In this document: in pieces, positions 7,938 to 15,544 of the stretch
Numbering within the stretch: the stretch's first letter is position 1
How the letters are laid out: every line of letters starts with the position of its first letter
Assembly: GCA_947502145.1 (NCBI GenBank)
Contig: CANMYO010000009.1
Span: forward strand, 1-37,915
DNA: 37,915 bases
Reading direction: 5' to 3'
Source: an uncultured Paracoccaceae bacterium
GTDB taxonomy: Bacteria; Pseudomonadota; Alphaproteobacteria; Rhodobacterales; Rhodobacteraceae
Notes under the pieces: generated by a model
The model's input: the letters and a program-made list of their open reading frames with translations, nothing else
The model's database searches: none
What the model was told of the DNA's origin: nothing
Position numbers and translations under genes: made by a program

Positions 7938-8690
7938 TTCCGGCGACCGGCCCAGCTGGTGCACCCGGTCAATCGCCAACGGTTCAATCGCGCGCACGAT
8001 CGCCTTGCGCCCCCGGCTTTCGGTCACAAGCGAATTGTCGCGCCGCCGCTTGAAGATGATCGTGTCCGGGGCAGAGCGGTGCATATAGCCCTTGTCCATC
8101 GTCTCGACACTATATTGCCAGTCCTGAAACGACAGCCCGTTGGGAATGTCGCGATGCACATAGGGGCAATCCAGGTGGGCCTGACGCGGCGAGAGGCAGA
8201 GCGAGTCGTAATAGTTGGTAAAGACAAAATGCTCGGGGCAGAACAGCGGGTCATCCTGGTCGATCTTCACAAAGACCGAGGCTTCGCCATCAAACAGCCA
8301 GTTGAGCTCTGGATGGGCGATCACCGTTTCACCGCGGGCCTGACCCGCCTTGACCAGTTCCAGCCCGCCGCGCAGCCAGTTTTCGCTGAACAGGTCGTCG
8401 GAATCCAGAAACGCAATGTTGTGGCTGTCGACGCGCTGCACGACTTCGTTGCGGGTGCGCCCCAGGTCACGCTGCTGAATCTCCCAGCGGTCCCAGTGGT
8501 CAAACCGGGACTGGTGGAAATAGGCGTGGCACTCGGGTGTGGCGCTGTCCAGGGCGATGATCGGCTGCACGGTGAACCCGGCGGCGCGGGCGCAGGCGAT
8601 GGCGGCATCCGCAGAGGCCATGGTCGGGCCACAGACGATGGTTTCATTATGGGCGGTGACGATGATCGACAGATCGTGCGGCGTGGTCAT
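7935..8690 (-). CDS. Family 2-like glycosyltransferase
   Basis: Probable GT-A glycosyltransferase (251 residues) acting on the growing polysaccharide. It opens with DLSIIVTAHNE, the usual GT2 beginning, and has a metal/nucleotide motif LDSDD near residue 97. The acceptor part holds an unusual cysteine-containing stretch (DDPLFCPEHF and CLSPRQAHLDCPYV), and the C-terminus is basic. Its ATG overlaps the TGA of the upstream glycosyltransferase by four bases (ATGA), so the two are translationally coupled. Donor and linkage are not predictable. Confidence 0.83.
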   Translation of the reverse strand: MTTPHDLSIIVTAHNETIVCGPTMASADAAIACARAAGFTVQPIIALDSATPECHAYFHQSRFDHWDRWEIQQRDLGRTRNEVVQRVDSHNIAFLDSDDLFSENWLRGGLELVKAGQARGETVIAHPELNWLFDGEASVFVKIDQDDPLFCPEHFVFTNYYDSLCLSPRQAHLDCPYVHRDIPNGLSFQDWQYSVETMDKGYMHRSAPDTIIFKRRRDNSLVTESRGRKAIVRAIEPLAIDRVHQLGRSPE

Positions 8691-10462
8691 TTCTGCACCT
8701 CCAGCGGGAAGGAAAATGCCGCCTTGGCGGCCTTGGCGTCGCGGTCCTGCACCTGCTGGCGCAGGGCCATGGCCCGGTCACGCCAGGTGCTGGCATCCGC
8801 AAGCACCGCCGTCAGGTAATTGGCCAGCACCTCAGGATCGTTGCTGTCTGGCAGCGGTGCGACATTATCGCCAAGAGCTGCCTGAAGTTGCGGCGCAAAC
8901 TGACCCGCAAGCGGCACCCCGGCTGCAATCACATCCAGCGCAAAGCCGGTCAGCGTCTTCAACGGATAATCCAGCAGGACCAGCCCGGCGGATGTCAACG
9001 GCAGCCCGGTTTTGGGAATCGCGCGCCATGTGATCGCGCCAACCGTGGTGTCTTCGGTCAGGTTCGGGTCAAAGGCCACAATCTCGCGGCCCAGTTGCCT
9101 GCTGACCTGCGGCGCCAGAGACACCCGGTGGTTGCCCACCCACAGGATGTCCTGCCCGGTGGGATCGGCCAGGTCGATGTCATCCGTCATCATCGGCACA
9201 TCAACCGCCGTCACCAGATCGGCGATGTTTTCGGGCACAAGGAATTGTTCCTGCAGCCGGTCTTTCAGGTCCTGCCCGATCGTCACGATCCGACAGTCGG
9301 TATCAAAGGCGCGGTAGAACCCGGCCAGCACCTGTTCTTCGCTTTTCTGGGTCCAGTCCGTGGCCTGGATATGCAGCAGGTGGATGATCCGCGACGAGGC
9401 GGCCAGCGCACGGCCATAGGTCGGCAGCGCCAGCCAGAACAGCCGGGCATTGAGGTTAACCACATTGGCCGGGCGCAGGGCGCGGATGATCTCGATCAGG
9501 GACCGGCCGGATTCGTAATTGCGCTGCCGCGGCCGCATCCGGTTGAAATCCACCACCCGGACCCCGTCCACGGGGCTTTCAAAGGCCGCCCCGCCCTTGG
9601 AAAAGAGCACAACAATCCGGTCAGCCGGCACCTGCGTGGCCAGCATCACAAGGGTCTGGTGCAGCACATCATGCTGGCTGGCACTGGCGCCCCCTTCGGC
9701 GACGATCACAAGATCGGCCCGCTGATGGTCCACCTGTGCGAACATATCCCGCAGATGCGCGATCCGGCGGGTGCCGATGGCATTGCTGGAGGGGGGCACG
9801 CGGACCTTCATGGCCGCATGCCAGGAGTGCGCGACCAGGGGGTCGTGCCGGGCGGCCTTTTGCACCATCTCTCCCAGGGTGCCATGGGCAAGACGCTGGC
9901 GCACGTCTTCGATCCGGGCCTTGACCCTTGCGCTGGTTTCAACCGGGTTAGACCCTATTGTGGCGCAGAATTCTTCATAACCATGGGGCGCACGGGGGCT
10001 GTGCCCTGCGCTGCGGCCCACCGTCAGATAGTGATAAAACGGGTTGACCACCCGATCCTCGGGGCGGGGCTGATAGGCCTTGCGATATTCCGCCGAGGAA
10101 AACCACGGCGCCGGGTCACGCCCCTCGCGGGCGCCGGCCTTGAGGTAATGCGCCACCGGGTCAAGGTGCAGCTGGGCAATGTCGGGGTTGTTGGACAGAT
10201 AAAACGGGTAGTCGAATTCGGCTTTGACGATGTCATAGACCTTGCCCCAGTTATGGCTGGGTTTCACGGCCCGGGCGGCCATGACCTGCGCGTGCAACTG
10301 CTCTCCATAGGCGGGCGCATCCGTCATCTGCAGGTCTTCGGGGGGCCAGGTGAAGGTATCAACCACCGGTGAGAGCCCCAAACGCTTGTCGAGCCCATAC
10401 TTGCGCAGGGCCGCCCCGACGATCCGCCTGGCCCGAAGCCGTATTCCCCGCAACTGCTGCAT
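8687..10462 (-). CDS. Large glycosyltransferase with N-terminal FDYPFYLSNNPDI repeat region
   Basis: Predicted GT-B fold glycosyltransferase of 591 residues. About residues 75-170 form the 'FDxxYYLxxNPD...HYLxxGxxEGRxPxPxF' repeat module common in alphaproteobacterial surface glycosyltransferases (FDYPFYLSNNPDI, HYLKAGAREGRDP). The C-terminal 350 residues look like a diverged GT4-type domain (LVIVAEGGASASQHD, DILWVGNHRVSL, IAAGVPLAGQF). The conserved GT4 EX7E motif is not obvious, so activity is less certain. ATG 10462 follows GGGGCAGAGC; an upstream GTG at 10492 would start inside the inverted repeat at 10473-10492 and is less likely. First gene of a four-gene minus-strand run ending in kpsM. 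Confidence 0.8.
   Translation of the reverse strand: MQQLRGIRLRARRIVGAALRKYGLDKRLGLSPVVDTFTWPPEDLQMTDAPAYGEQLHAQVMAARAVKPSHNWGKVYDIVKAEFDYPFYLSNNPDIAQLHLDPVAHYLKAGAREGRDPAPWFSSAEYRKAYQPRPEDRVVNPFYHYLTVGRSAGHSPRAPHGYEEFCATIGSNPVETSARVKARIEDVRQRLAHGTLGEMVQKAARHDPLVAHSWHAAMKVRVPPSSNAIGTRRIAHLRDMFAQVDHQRADLVIVAEGGASASQHDVLHQTLVMLATQVPADRIVVLFSKGGAAFESPVDGVRVVDFNRMRPRQRNYESGRSLIEIIRALRPANVVNLNARLFWLALPTYGRALAASSRIIHLLHIQATDWTQKSEEQVLAGFYRAFDTDCRIVTIGQDLKDRLQEQFLVPENIADLVTAVDVPMMTDDIDLADPTGQDILWVGNHRVSLAPQVSRQLGREIVAFDPNLTEDTTVGAITWRAIPKTGLPLTSAGLVLLDYPLKTLTGFALDVIAAGVPLAGQFAPQLQAALGDNVAPLPDSNDPEVLANYLTAVLADASTWRDRAMALRQQVQDRDAKAAKAAFSFPLEVQK
9945..9959. repeat. Dispersed motif, diverged copy in a glycosyltransferase gene
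   Basis: GGGTTAGACCCTATT shares the TAGACNCT core of the dispersed motif and forces a rare ATA isoleucine codon in the minus-strand gene (segment CATIGSNP). Confidence 0.35.
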
Positions 10463-10472
10463 GCTCTGCCCC

Positions 10473-10492
10473 GTGCTTATTGAATTAAGCAC
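10473..10492. promoter_or_regulatory. 20-bp inverted repeat in a divergent promoter region
   Basis: GTGCTTATTGAATTAAGCAC has perfect 7-bp arms (GTGCTTA/TAAGCAC) around six bases. It lies just upstream of the minus-strand glycosyltransferase operon and about 140 bp before the divergent sulfotransferase gene. The position and size suit a dimeric repressor or activator site. A TAAGCAC also occurs at about 11378-11384, before the sulfoquinovose synthase gene. Confidence 0.45.
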
Positions 10493-10631
10493 TCGTTATT
10501 CATTTCCGACCCTGCGGGCAAGACGCAGCAGCACCGATCGGCGGGTCGGGCTTTCCAACCGCGAAGTTGCGTGCCAAAAGAGCCCGCAAACCGCGCTCAA
10601 TGACGCATTCTGACACAGAGTGAGACGTTTC

Positions 10632-11321
10632 ATGAAATTCAACCGCGACGCGATCTTGGAACGCTATGGCAAACATCACCGGATCCGGCAGATTTACCTG
10701 CTGCCAGACCACAAGGTTGGCTATGTCGCCAACCCAAAGGCCGGCTGTTCGTCAATCAAGGCGATGCTGGAGCGGATCCATGCCGGCGAAGCCGACTCCG
10801 ATATTGAGAACCCCCATACCGACCGGCGCATCCCCTTCCCCGATGATATCGGCTGGGACCGGATCAACCAGTTGCAGGCGGACGGGTTATATGGGTTCAC
10901 CATCGTGCGTGACCCGGTCGAGCGGGCGCGGTCGGGGTTTTGCGACAAGATCCCCGAACGGGCCACACGCAAGGCCCTGAATGCGGTTCTGGGGCGCAAG
11001 GATCCGCTTGAGACGGTCACGTTTGACGATTTCATCACCGCGCTGGAAATCCAGAAACCCGAAGAAATGGACGCCCATTGGCGGCCCCAGCATCTGGTGC
11101 TGATGATGGATCAGATCAAATACGATTTCATCGGCCGGATCGAAAACATGGCCGCAGACATGGCCCGTGTTCATGCCGACACCGGCTTGCCGCAGGTGCC
11201 CTTGCCCCACCGCAACAAACGCGGCAGCCGCAAGGCCCCCCGCTATGCCACCGTCACCCCGGAACGGCGCAAGCGGATCGAGGCGATCTACCAAAAGGAT
11301 TTTGAACTGTTTGGCTATTGA
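10632..11321 (+). CDS. Carbohydrate sulfotransferase (Sulfotransfer_2-like)
   Basis: Predicted to move sulfate from PAPS to a hydroxyl of the polysaccharide or its precursor. The 229-residue protein shows a 5'-phosphosulfate-binding loop NPKAGCSSIK at residues 34-43, a 3'-phosphate-binding motif VRDPVERARSGF at 92-103, and the DAHWRPQ segment near 147-153 seen in heparan- and chondroitin-type sulfotransferases. There is no signal or membrane segment, so it acts in the cytoplasm before export. ATG 10632 has GAGTGAGA upstream; an in-frame GTG at 10620 adds four residues. It heads a plus-strand run with the sulfoquinovose synthase and a second sulfotransferase, putting both kinds of sulfur incorporation in one likely transcription unit. 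Confidence 0.87.
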   Translation: MKFNRDAILERYGKHHRIRQIYLLPDHKVGYVANPKAGCSSIKAMLERIHAGEADSDIENPHTDRRIPFPDDIGWDRINQLQADGLYGFTIVRDPVERARSGFCDKIPERATRKALNAVLGRKDPLETVTFDDFITALEIQKPEEMDAHWRPQHLVLMMDQIKYDFIGRIENMAADMARVHADTGLPQVPLPHRNKRGSRKAPRYATVTPERRKRIEAIYQKDFELFGY

Positions 11322-11423
11322 CCCCCCTTGCGGGCCCCGCCGATGTTCCGGTTTGATTTCCGCCCACAAGGTAGCTAAGCACACTGCAATCAAATAAATC
11401 GGGCTCTATGTGAGGCACAAAAT

Positions 11424-12581
11424 ATGAAGATTATCATCCTTGGCGGCGACGGTTTCTGTGGCTGGCCGAACGCGCTGTACCTGTCCAACCAGGGCCATGA
11501 CGTCACTATCGTCGACAACCTGTCGCGCCGCGCCATTGATCTTGAGCTGGAGGTCGACAGCCTGACCCCGATCCGCCCCATCGGCGAGCGCATCAAAGTC
11601 TGGAAAGAGCTGACAGGCAAAGAGATTAAGTTCCAGAACTTTACCGTGGGCGAACATTATCATCGTCTGCTGACCCTGTTCAAAGAAGAAAAGCCCGACG
11701 CGGTCATCCACTTTGCCGAACAGCGCGCCGCGCCCTATTCGATGAAGTCCGCCGCGCATAAGCGCTACACCGTCAACAACAACCTGAACGCGACCAACGA
11801 TGTGCTGGCTGCGATTGTCGAATCGGGACAGGACATTCACCTTGTCCACCTGGGCACGATGGGCGTTTACGGCTATGGCACCGCCGGCATGCAGATCCCC
11901 GAAGGCTATCTGAAGGTCAAGATCGACACCCCCGCCGGCGAGAGCGAGCAGGAAATCCTGTATCCGACCAACCCCGGCTCGATCTATCACATGACCAAGT
12001 CACAGGATCAGCTGTTCTTTCACTTTTACAACAAGAACGACGGCGTAAAGATCACCGACCTGCATCAGGGCATCGTCTGGGGCACCCAGACCGACGAAAC
12101 CCGCATGGACGAACGCCTGATCAACCGCTTTGACTATGACGGCGATTACGGCACCGTACTGAACCGGTTCATCATGCAGGCGGCGGTGAAATACCCGATG
12201 ACCGTGCATGGCACAGGCGGCCAGACCCGGGCCTTCATCCATATCTCTGACACCTGCAAGTGTATTGATCTGGCCCTGAACAACCCGCCGCAGGCCGGTG
12301 AGCGGGTGAACATCCTGAACCAGATGACCGAAACCCACCGGGTGCGCGATCTGGCCAAGATGATCGCCGACAAGATGGAAGCGGAGATCGCCTATCTGGA
12401 CAACCCCCGCAACGAAGCGGCGGAAAACGATCTGCATGTGGCCAACGACCGGTTCCTGGGCCTGGGTCTTGACCCGATCAAGCTGAGCGATGGCGTAATG
12501 GACGAAGTCCGTGAAATCGCGTCGAAATACGCGGATCGTTGCGACACGACGAAGATTCCTTGCGTCTCTCTGTGGAAATAA
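11424..12581 (+). CDS. sqdB: UDP-sulfoquinovose synthase (SQD1/SqdB type)
   Basis: Predicted to make UDP-sulfoquinovose from UDP-glucose and sulfite. The 385-residue protein is a large SDR with GGDGFCG at residues 8-14, the family signature [12 protein letters not shown] at 96-107, catalytic Thr145 in GTMGVYG, and Tyr188/Lys192 in YHMTK. These correspond to the Thr-Tyr-Lys set of plant SQD1, and length and spacing match it closely. GTGAGG lies nine bases before the ATG. In sulfolipid producers this enzyme works with a diacylglycerol sulfoquinovosyltransferase (SqdX/SqdD); neither is here. Its neighbours are sulfotransferases and polysaccharide glycosyltransferases, so delivery of sulfoquinovose into an exported glycan is inferred. 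A sulfolipid role for a plasmid copy remains possible. Confidence 0.92.
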   Translation: MKIIILGGDGFCGWPNALYLSNQGHDVTIVDNLSRRAIDLELEVDSLTPIRPIGERIKVWKELTGKEIKFQNFTVGEHYHRLLTLFKEEKPDAVIHFAEQRAAPYSMKSAAHKRYTVNNNLNATNDVLAAIVESGQDIHLVHLGTMGVYGYGTAGMQIPEGYLKVKIDTPAGESEQEILYPTNPGSIYHMTKSQDQLFFHFYNKNDGVKITDLHQGIVWGTQTDETRMDERLINRFDYDGDYGTVLNRFIMQAAVKYPMTVHGTGGQTRAFIHISDTCKCIDLALNNPPQAGERVNILNQMTETHRVRDLAKMIADKMEAEIAYLDNPRNEAAENDLHVANDRFLGLGLDPIKLSDGVMDEVREIASKYADRCDTTKIPCVSLWK

Positions 12582-12622
12582 CCCGGGGCGTGGCGCGTCA
12601 GCGCCCGTAAGAAAGACCAACC

Positions 12623-14518
12623 ATGCCGACCATTTTCCTGCATCTTGGTCTGCATAAAACAGGTACGACCTTTCTGCAGCGCACGTTTCTGCAGAACCGC
12701 GACACCTTGGGTCGCCATGGCGTGTTGTTCCCCGAAACCGGGCTGATCACACGTCTGGCGCGCCCCGGTGCCCCGGATTCCCTGTCCGGGCACACGATGT
12801 TTGGTGCGGGCCTGCGCGGCGCGCACAGCGATCTGTTTGATGCGCTGCTGGACAGTCTGGCGCGCGAGATTGCCACGGAAAATCCCCGGGCGGTGCTGCT
12901 GACCTCTGAAACCTTTCTGGAGCCCCCCCACACGATTGACCCGCTGCGGGTGCTGGACACCCTGGGGCAATTGGGACAGGTCAAACCGCTGATCTATTTG
13001 CGGCGGCAGGATCACTATGCGGAATCGCTGTATAAGGAAATGCTGTGCTGGGCGCGGCCCCGTCTGACCGTCGGGCCCGGCGGCTTTGTGCGCGACTTTG
13101 GCGATCGCTGGCTGGATTTCGCGTCCCGGCTGGCCCCCTGGCAGGCGTGTTTTGCGCCGGAGGATCTGATTCTGCGCTCCTATGAGGATGCCCGCGCCGG
13201 TGTGGGGCTGCTGGCCGATGTCTGTGACGTGCTGGGCCTGCCGGGGCCGCAACAGCTTGATCTGGCACCGGACCGGGTCATTTATCCGTCATTGCGCCCC
13301 GACCTGATCAATGTGCAGCGCGCGGTGAACATGCGTGATGACATCACCCCGGAACAGAAAAAGCAGATCAGCCATACCCTGCGCAGCGCGCCAGAGTGGG
13401 TGGCCGCCCCCGATCCCGGCCCCGGCCGCCTGCTGCGGCAGGATCAGTGGCAGCTGCTGGCGGCGCAATATGGCCCCTGGAACGAGACCGCCGCCGCCAC
13501 GCTGATCAGCGGCCCTGCCACAGCCTTCCGGTTTGACCCGCAAGCGGTGCCAACCCGCCCGATCAGCGATCAGCGCTTCAAGCTGGCCGCCGCGCGCGCT
13601 CTGGTCGACAAGACCTGGCCGGTGACCCCGCCGGGGCGCAGCCTGCCCCCCCTGCGGCCGGCGAAAACCCGCAACTCGGCCCCGCTTGGGGTTATTGTTT
13701 TTGGCCAATCCAGCCCGGAACAGACACTGAAATGCCTGCGGTATCACCTGAATCTGGGTCTGGCCCGTGTGCTGCTGTATGGCGCAGCACTGCCCAGGGG
13801 CATCGCCCCTGACCCCCGGCTGACGGTGCTGGCGGAACCTGCGGCACTGGCCCAAAAAGACTTGCGGCAGCGCCAGCAGGCGGCGCTGCGGCGCGGGCGG
13901 GAGGTGATCTGCGGTGACGGGGTCGTGTGGTGCGTGCTGCTGGACCCGAACGAGGTGATCTACGGCGATATCGGGGCGCTGCTGGCGCAGGCGCCCCCCG
14001 GGGCAGGCACTCTGCGGCTGGCCCCGGCAGAGGCAATCAACAGCCCCGACGGCTGGCACCGCCTGCTGCCCCGGCAAAGCCGGCGCGACAAGCTGCTGCT
14101 GCGCAAGACCTACATCGACCAGCCCGCCTTTCAGGACAGCGGGTTCTGGGGGGTCACGACAGGCAAGGCGCTGGTGCATTGTGACCTGACGCTGGATCAT
14201 GCCGCGCCGCATAACCCGGCAGACCTGCGGCGCGGCGGGGCCCCGCATCTGGGCACAGAGGCGGTGATCCTGCGCCAGGTCTGCCCGGCATTTGATCAAT
14301 GGCGGGCGCTTTGGGCGGGTTATATCGCCGCAAATGCCGCCCCGGTGGGGCTGGGCTGGCAGATGCAGCAGATCAGCGACCGGCTGGCCGCTGCGGATCT
14401 GGACGGGCTGCGCGCGCTTTATGACGCCTGGTTCACCCCCTCTGCCGAGACCGTCAGGGCCCTGGCCGCCGGGGGGCTGATGGCCCGGGCAGAGATTCCC
14501 GATGAGATGTGGCGCTAG
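12623..14518 (+). CDS. Two-domain protein: sulfotransferase-like N-terminus, glycosyltransferase-like C-terminus
   Basis: A 631-residue protein with two parts. Residues 1 to about 330 resemble PAPS-dependent sulfotransferases: the 5'-phosphosulfate loop LGLHKTGTTFLQR at residues 8-20 and a plausible 3'-phosphate segment LRRQDHYAESLYKE at 126-139. Residues from about 350 onward begin GVIVFGQSSPEQTLKCLRYH and contain LLDPNEVIYGD, like the glycosyltransferase 2_4/GT92 group, where one expects a D-x-D-E motif. Here the second acidic residue is Asn (DPNE), so this half may be inactive or altered. It follows sqdB after 41 bases in the same direction. The stop lies three bases from the stop of the convergent sulfotransferase gene. 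The pairing suggests one protein that adds and sulfates a residue, or a glycan-targeted sulfotransferase. Confidence 0.75.
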   Translation: MPTIFLHLGLHKTGTTFLQRTFLQNRDTLGRHGVLFPETGLITRLARPGAPDSLSGHTMFGAGLRGAHSDLFDALLDSLAREIATENPRAVLLTSETFLEPPHTIDPLRVLDTLGQLGQVKPLIYLRRQDHYAESLYKEMLCWARPRLTVGPGGFVRDFGDRWLDFASRLAPWQACFAPEDLILRSYEDARAGVGLLADVCDVLGLPGPQQLDLAPDRVIYPSLRPDLINVQRAVNMRDDITPEQKKQISHTLRSAPEWVAAPDPGPGRLLRQDQWQLLAAQYGPWNETAAATLISGPATAFRFDPQAVPTRPISDQRFKLAAARALVDKTWPVTPPGRSLPPLRPAKTRNSAPLGVIVFGQSSPEQTLKCLRYHLNLGLARVLLYGAALPRGIAPDPRLTVLAEPAALAQKDLRQRQQAALRRGREVICGDGVVWCVLLDPNEVIYGDIGALLAQAPPGAGTLRLAPAEAINSPDGWHRLLPRQSRRDKLLLRKTYIDQPAFQDSGFWGVTTGKALVHCDLTLDHAAPHNPADLRRGGAPHLGTEAVILRQVCPAFDQWRALWAGYIAANAAPVGLGWQMQQISDRLAAADLDGLRALYDAWFTPSAETVRALAAGGLMARAEIPDEMWR

Positions 14519-14521
14519 ACC

Positions 14522-15541
14522 CTAAACGCCCTGCGTCAGGGCCAGTTTCACCGCCAACCCGGACAATCGCGGCGCGGTGCGCACCAGAGCGCGCAGATGA
14601 CGCAGACGCACCGCACGGTGCAGGTCAGGCCGCGGCGCAACGAGGCGGTCTGCCTCGGACAGGGCCGTGGCCAGCGGGCTGCCGTCAAAGAACTGCGCAT
14701 CCATGGCTTGTGCATCCGCCAGACATTGCCCGCGGACCTGATCCAGCTCTGCCGGGGTCAGGGTGATCTTATGCGCCTGTTGCAGCGGGCTGGTCTGCAG
14801 GGCCGCCTGTAGCCGATTGCCCAACTGGTTGCGCGCCTGTGGCTTCATCCTGTGCCGTGCACTGTTGCGCAGGACCCTGTGAAAGCGGCGCAAAAACTCA
14901 ACATCTTCAAAGGGTAAAGAGGTATTTGACTGCGGCGACACCTGCGGCAGAATCAGGTCGGGCAGATCCAGCTGCCCAAAGAAATCCTGCACGGCATCAC
15001 CATTCTGCAAGGTCGCGCGGATCATCGGGCGCAGGCTGAACCGGGCCCCAAAACACGCCTGCCATGCAGAAAACCGCGCATGATAGGTCATCGCACGCGC
15101 CCCCAGGAAGCGCGGTACAAATGACTCCAGCGTGGCGTGATTGACCCCCAGCTTGGTCTGTTCTGCCCATGTGGAGATCAGGAACTCGGCATGGGGGCGC
15201 ACATAGCAGATGATCTGCGCCTCTGCGGCGAGGTCGGGCAACCATCTGTCCAGCCATGCCGCCAGATCCGCAGGCGACACCATCTGAAAATGCTCGGCCG
15301 AGAGCACGGCAACCGGCGCAGGCGCACGGGTAATGTCACGGGCGAGCCTGCGAAACCGCTGCTGGGTGCCCTTCCCTGCCCGGCCAGAGCGGATCACCCG
15401 CACAAGGCGCGCGTGGCTGGGGGCCTGGCCGGGATAGAACACCTGTGCCCCGGGCTGTTGGCGCATCTGGGCAAGACTGCGCTGAATCGACGTGCTGCCG
15501 GTTTTGAAATCACCGATATGAACAACAAGCCGGTCGGCCAT
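14522..15541 (-). CDS. Sulfotransferase-like protein
   Basis: A 339-residue protein that begins VVHIGDFKTGSTSIQRSL, a typical 5'-phosphosulfate-binding loop (KTGSTS). It has ICYVRPHAEFLISTW at about residue 130, matching the 3'-phosphate-binding strand and helix. The C-terminus is basic and poorly conserved in appearance. No signal peptide or membrane segment is seen. Three bases separate it from the upstream DUF4422-GT8 glycosyltransferase, so the two are probably coupled: one adds a sugar, the other may sulfate it (inference). Confidence 0.8.
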   Translation of the reverse strand: MADRLVVHIGDFKTGSTSIQRSLAQMRQQPGAQVFYPGQAPSHARLVRVIRSGRAGKGTQQRFRRLARDITRAPAPVAVLSAEHFQMVSPADLAAWLDRWLPDLAAEAQIICYVRPHAEFLISTWAEQTKLGVNHATLESFVPRFLGARAMTYHARFSAWQACFGARFSLRPMIRATLQNGDAVQDFFGQLDLPDLILPQVSPQSNTSLPFEDVEFLRRFHRVLRNSARHRMKPQARNQLGNRLQAALQTSPLQQAHKITLTPAELDQVRGQCLADAQAMDAQFFDGSPLATALSEADRLVAPRPDLHRAVRLRHLRALVRTAPRLSGLAVKLALTQGV

Positions 15542-15544
15542 GTG

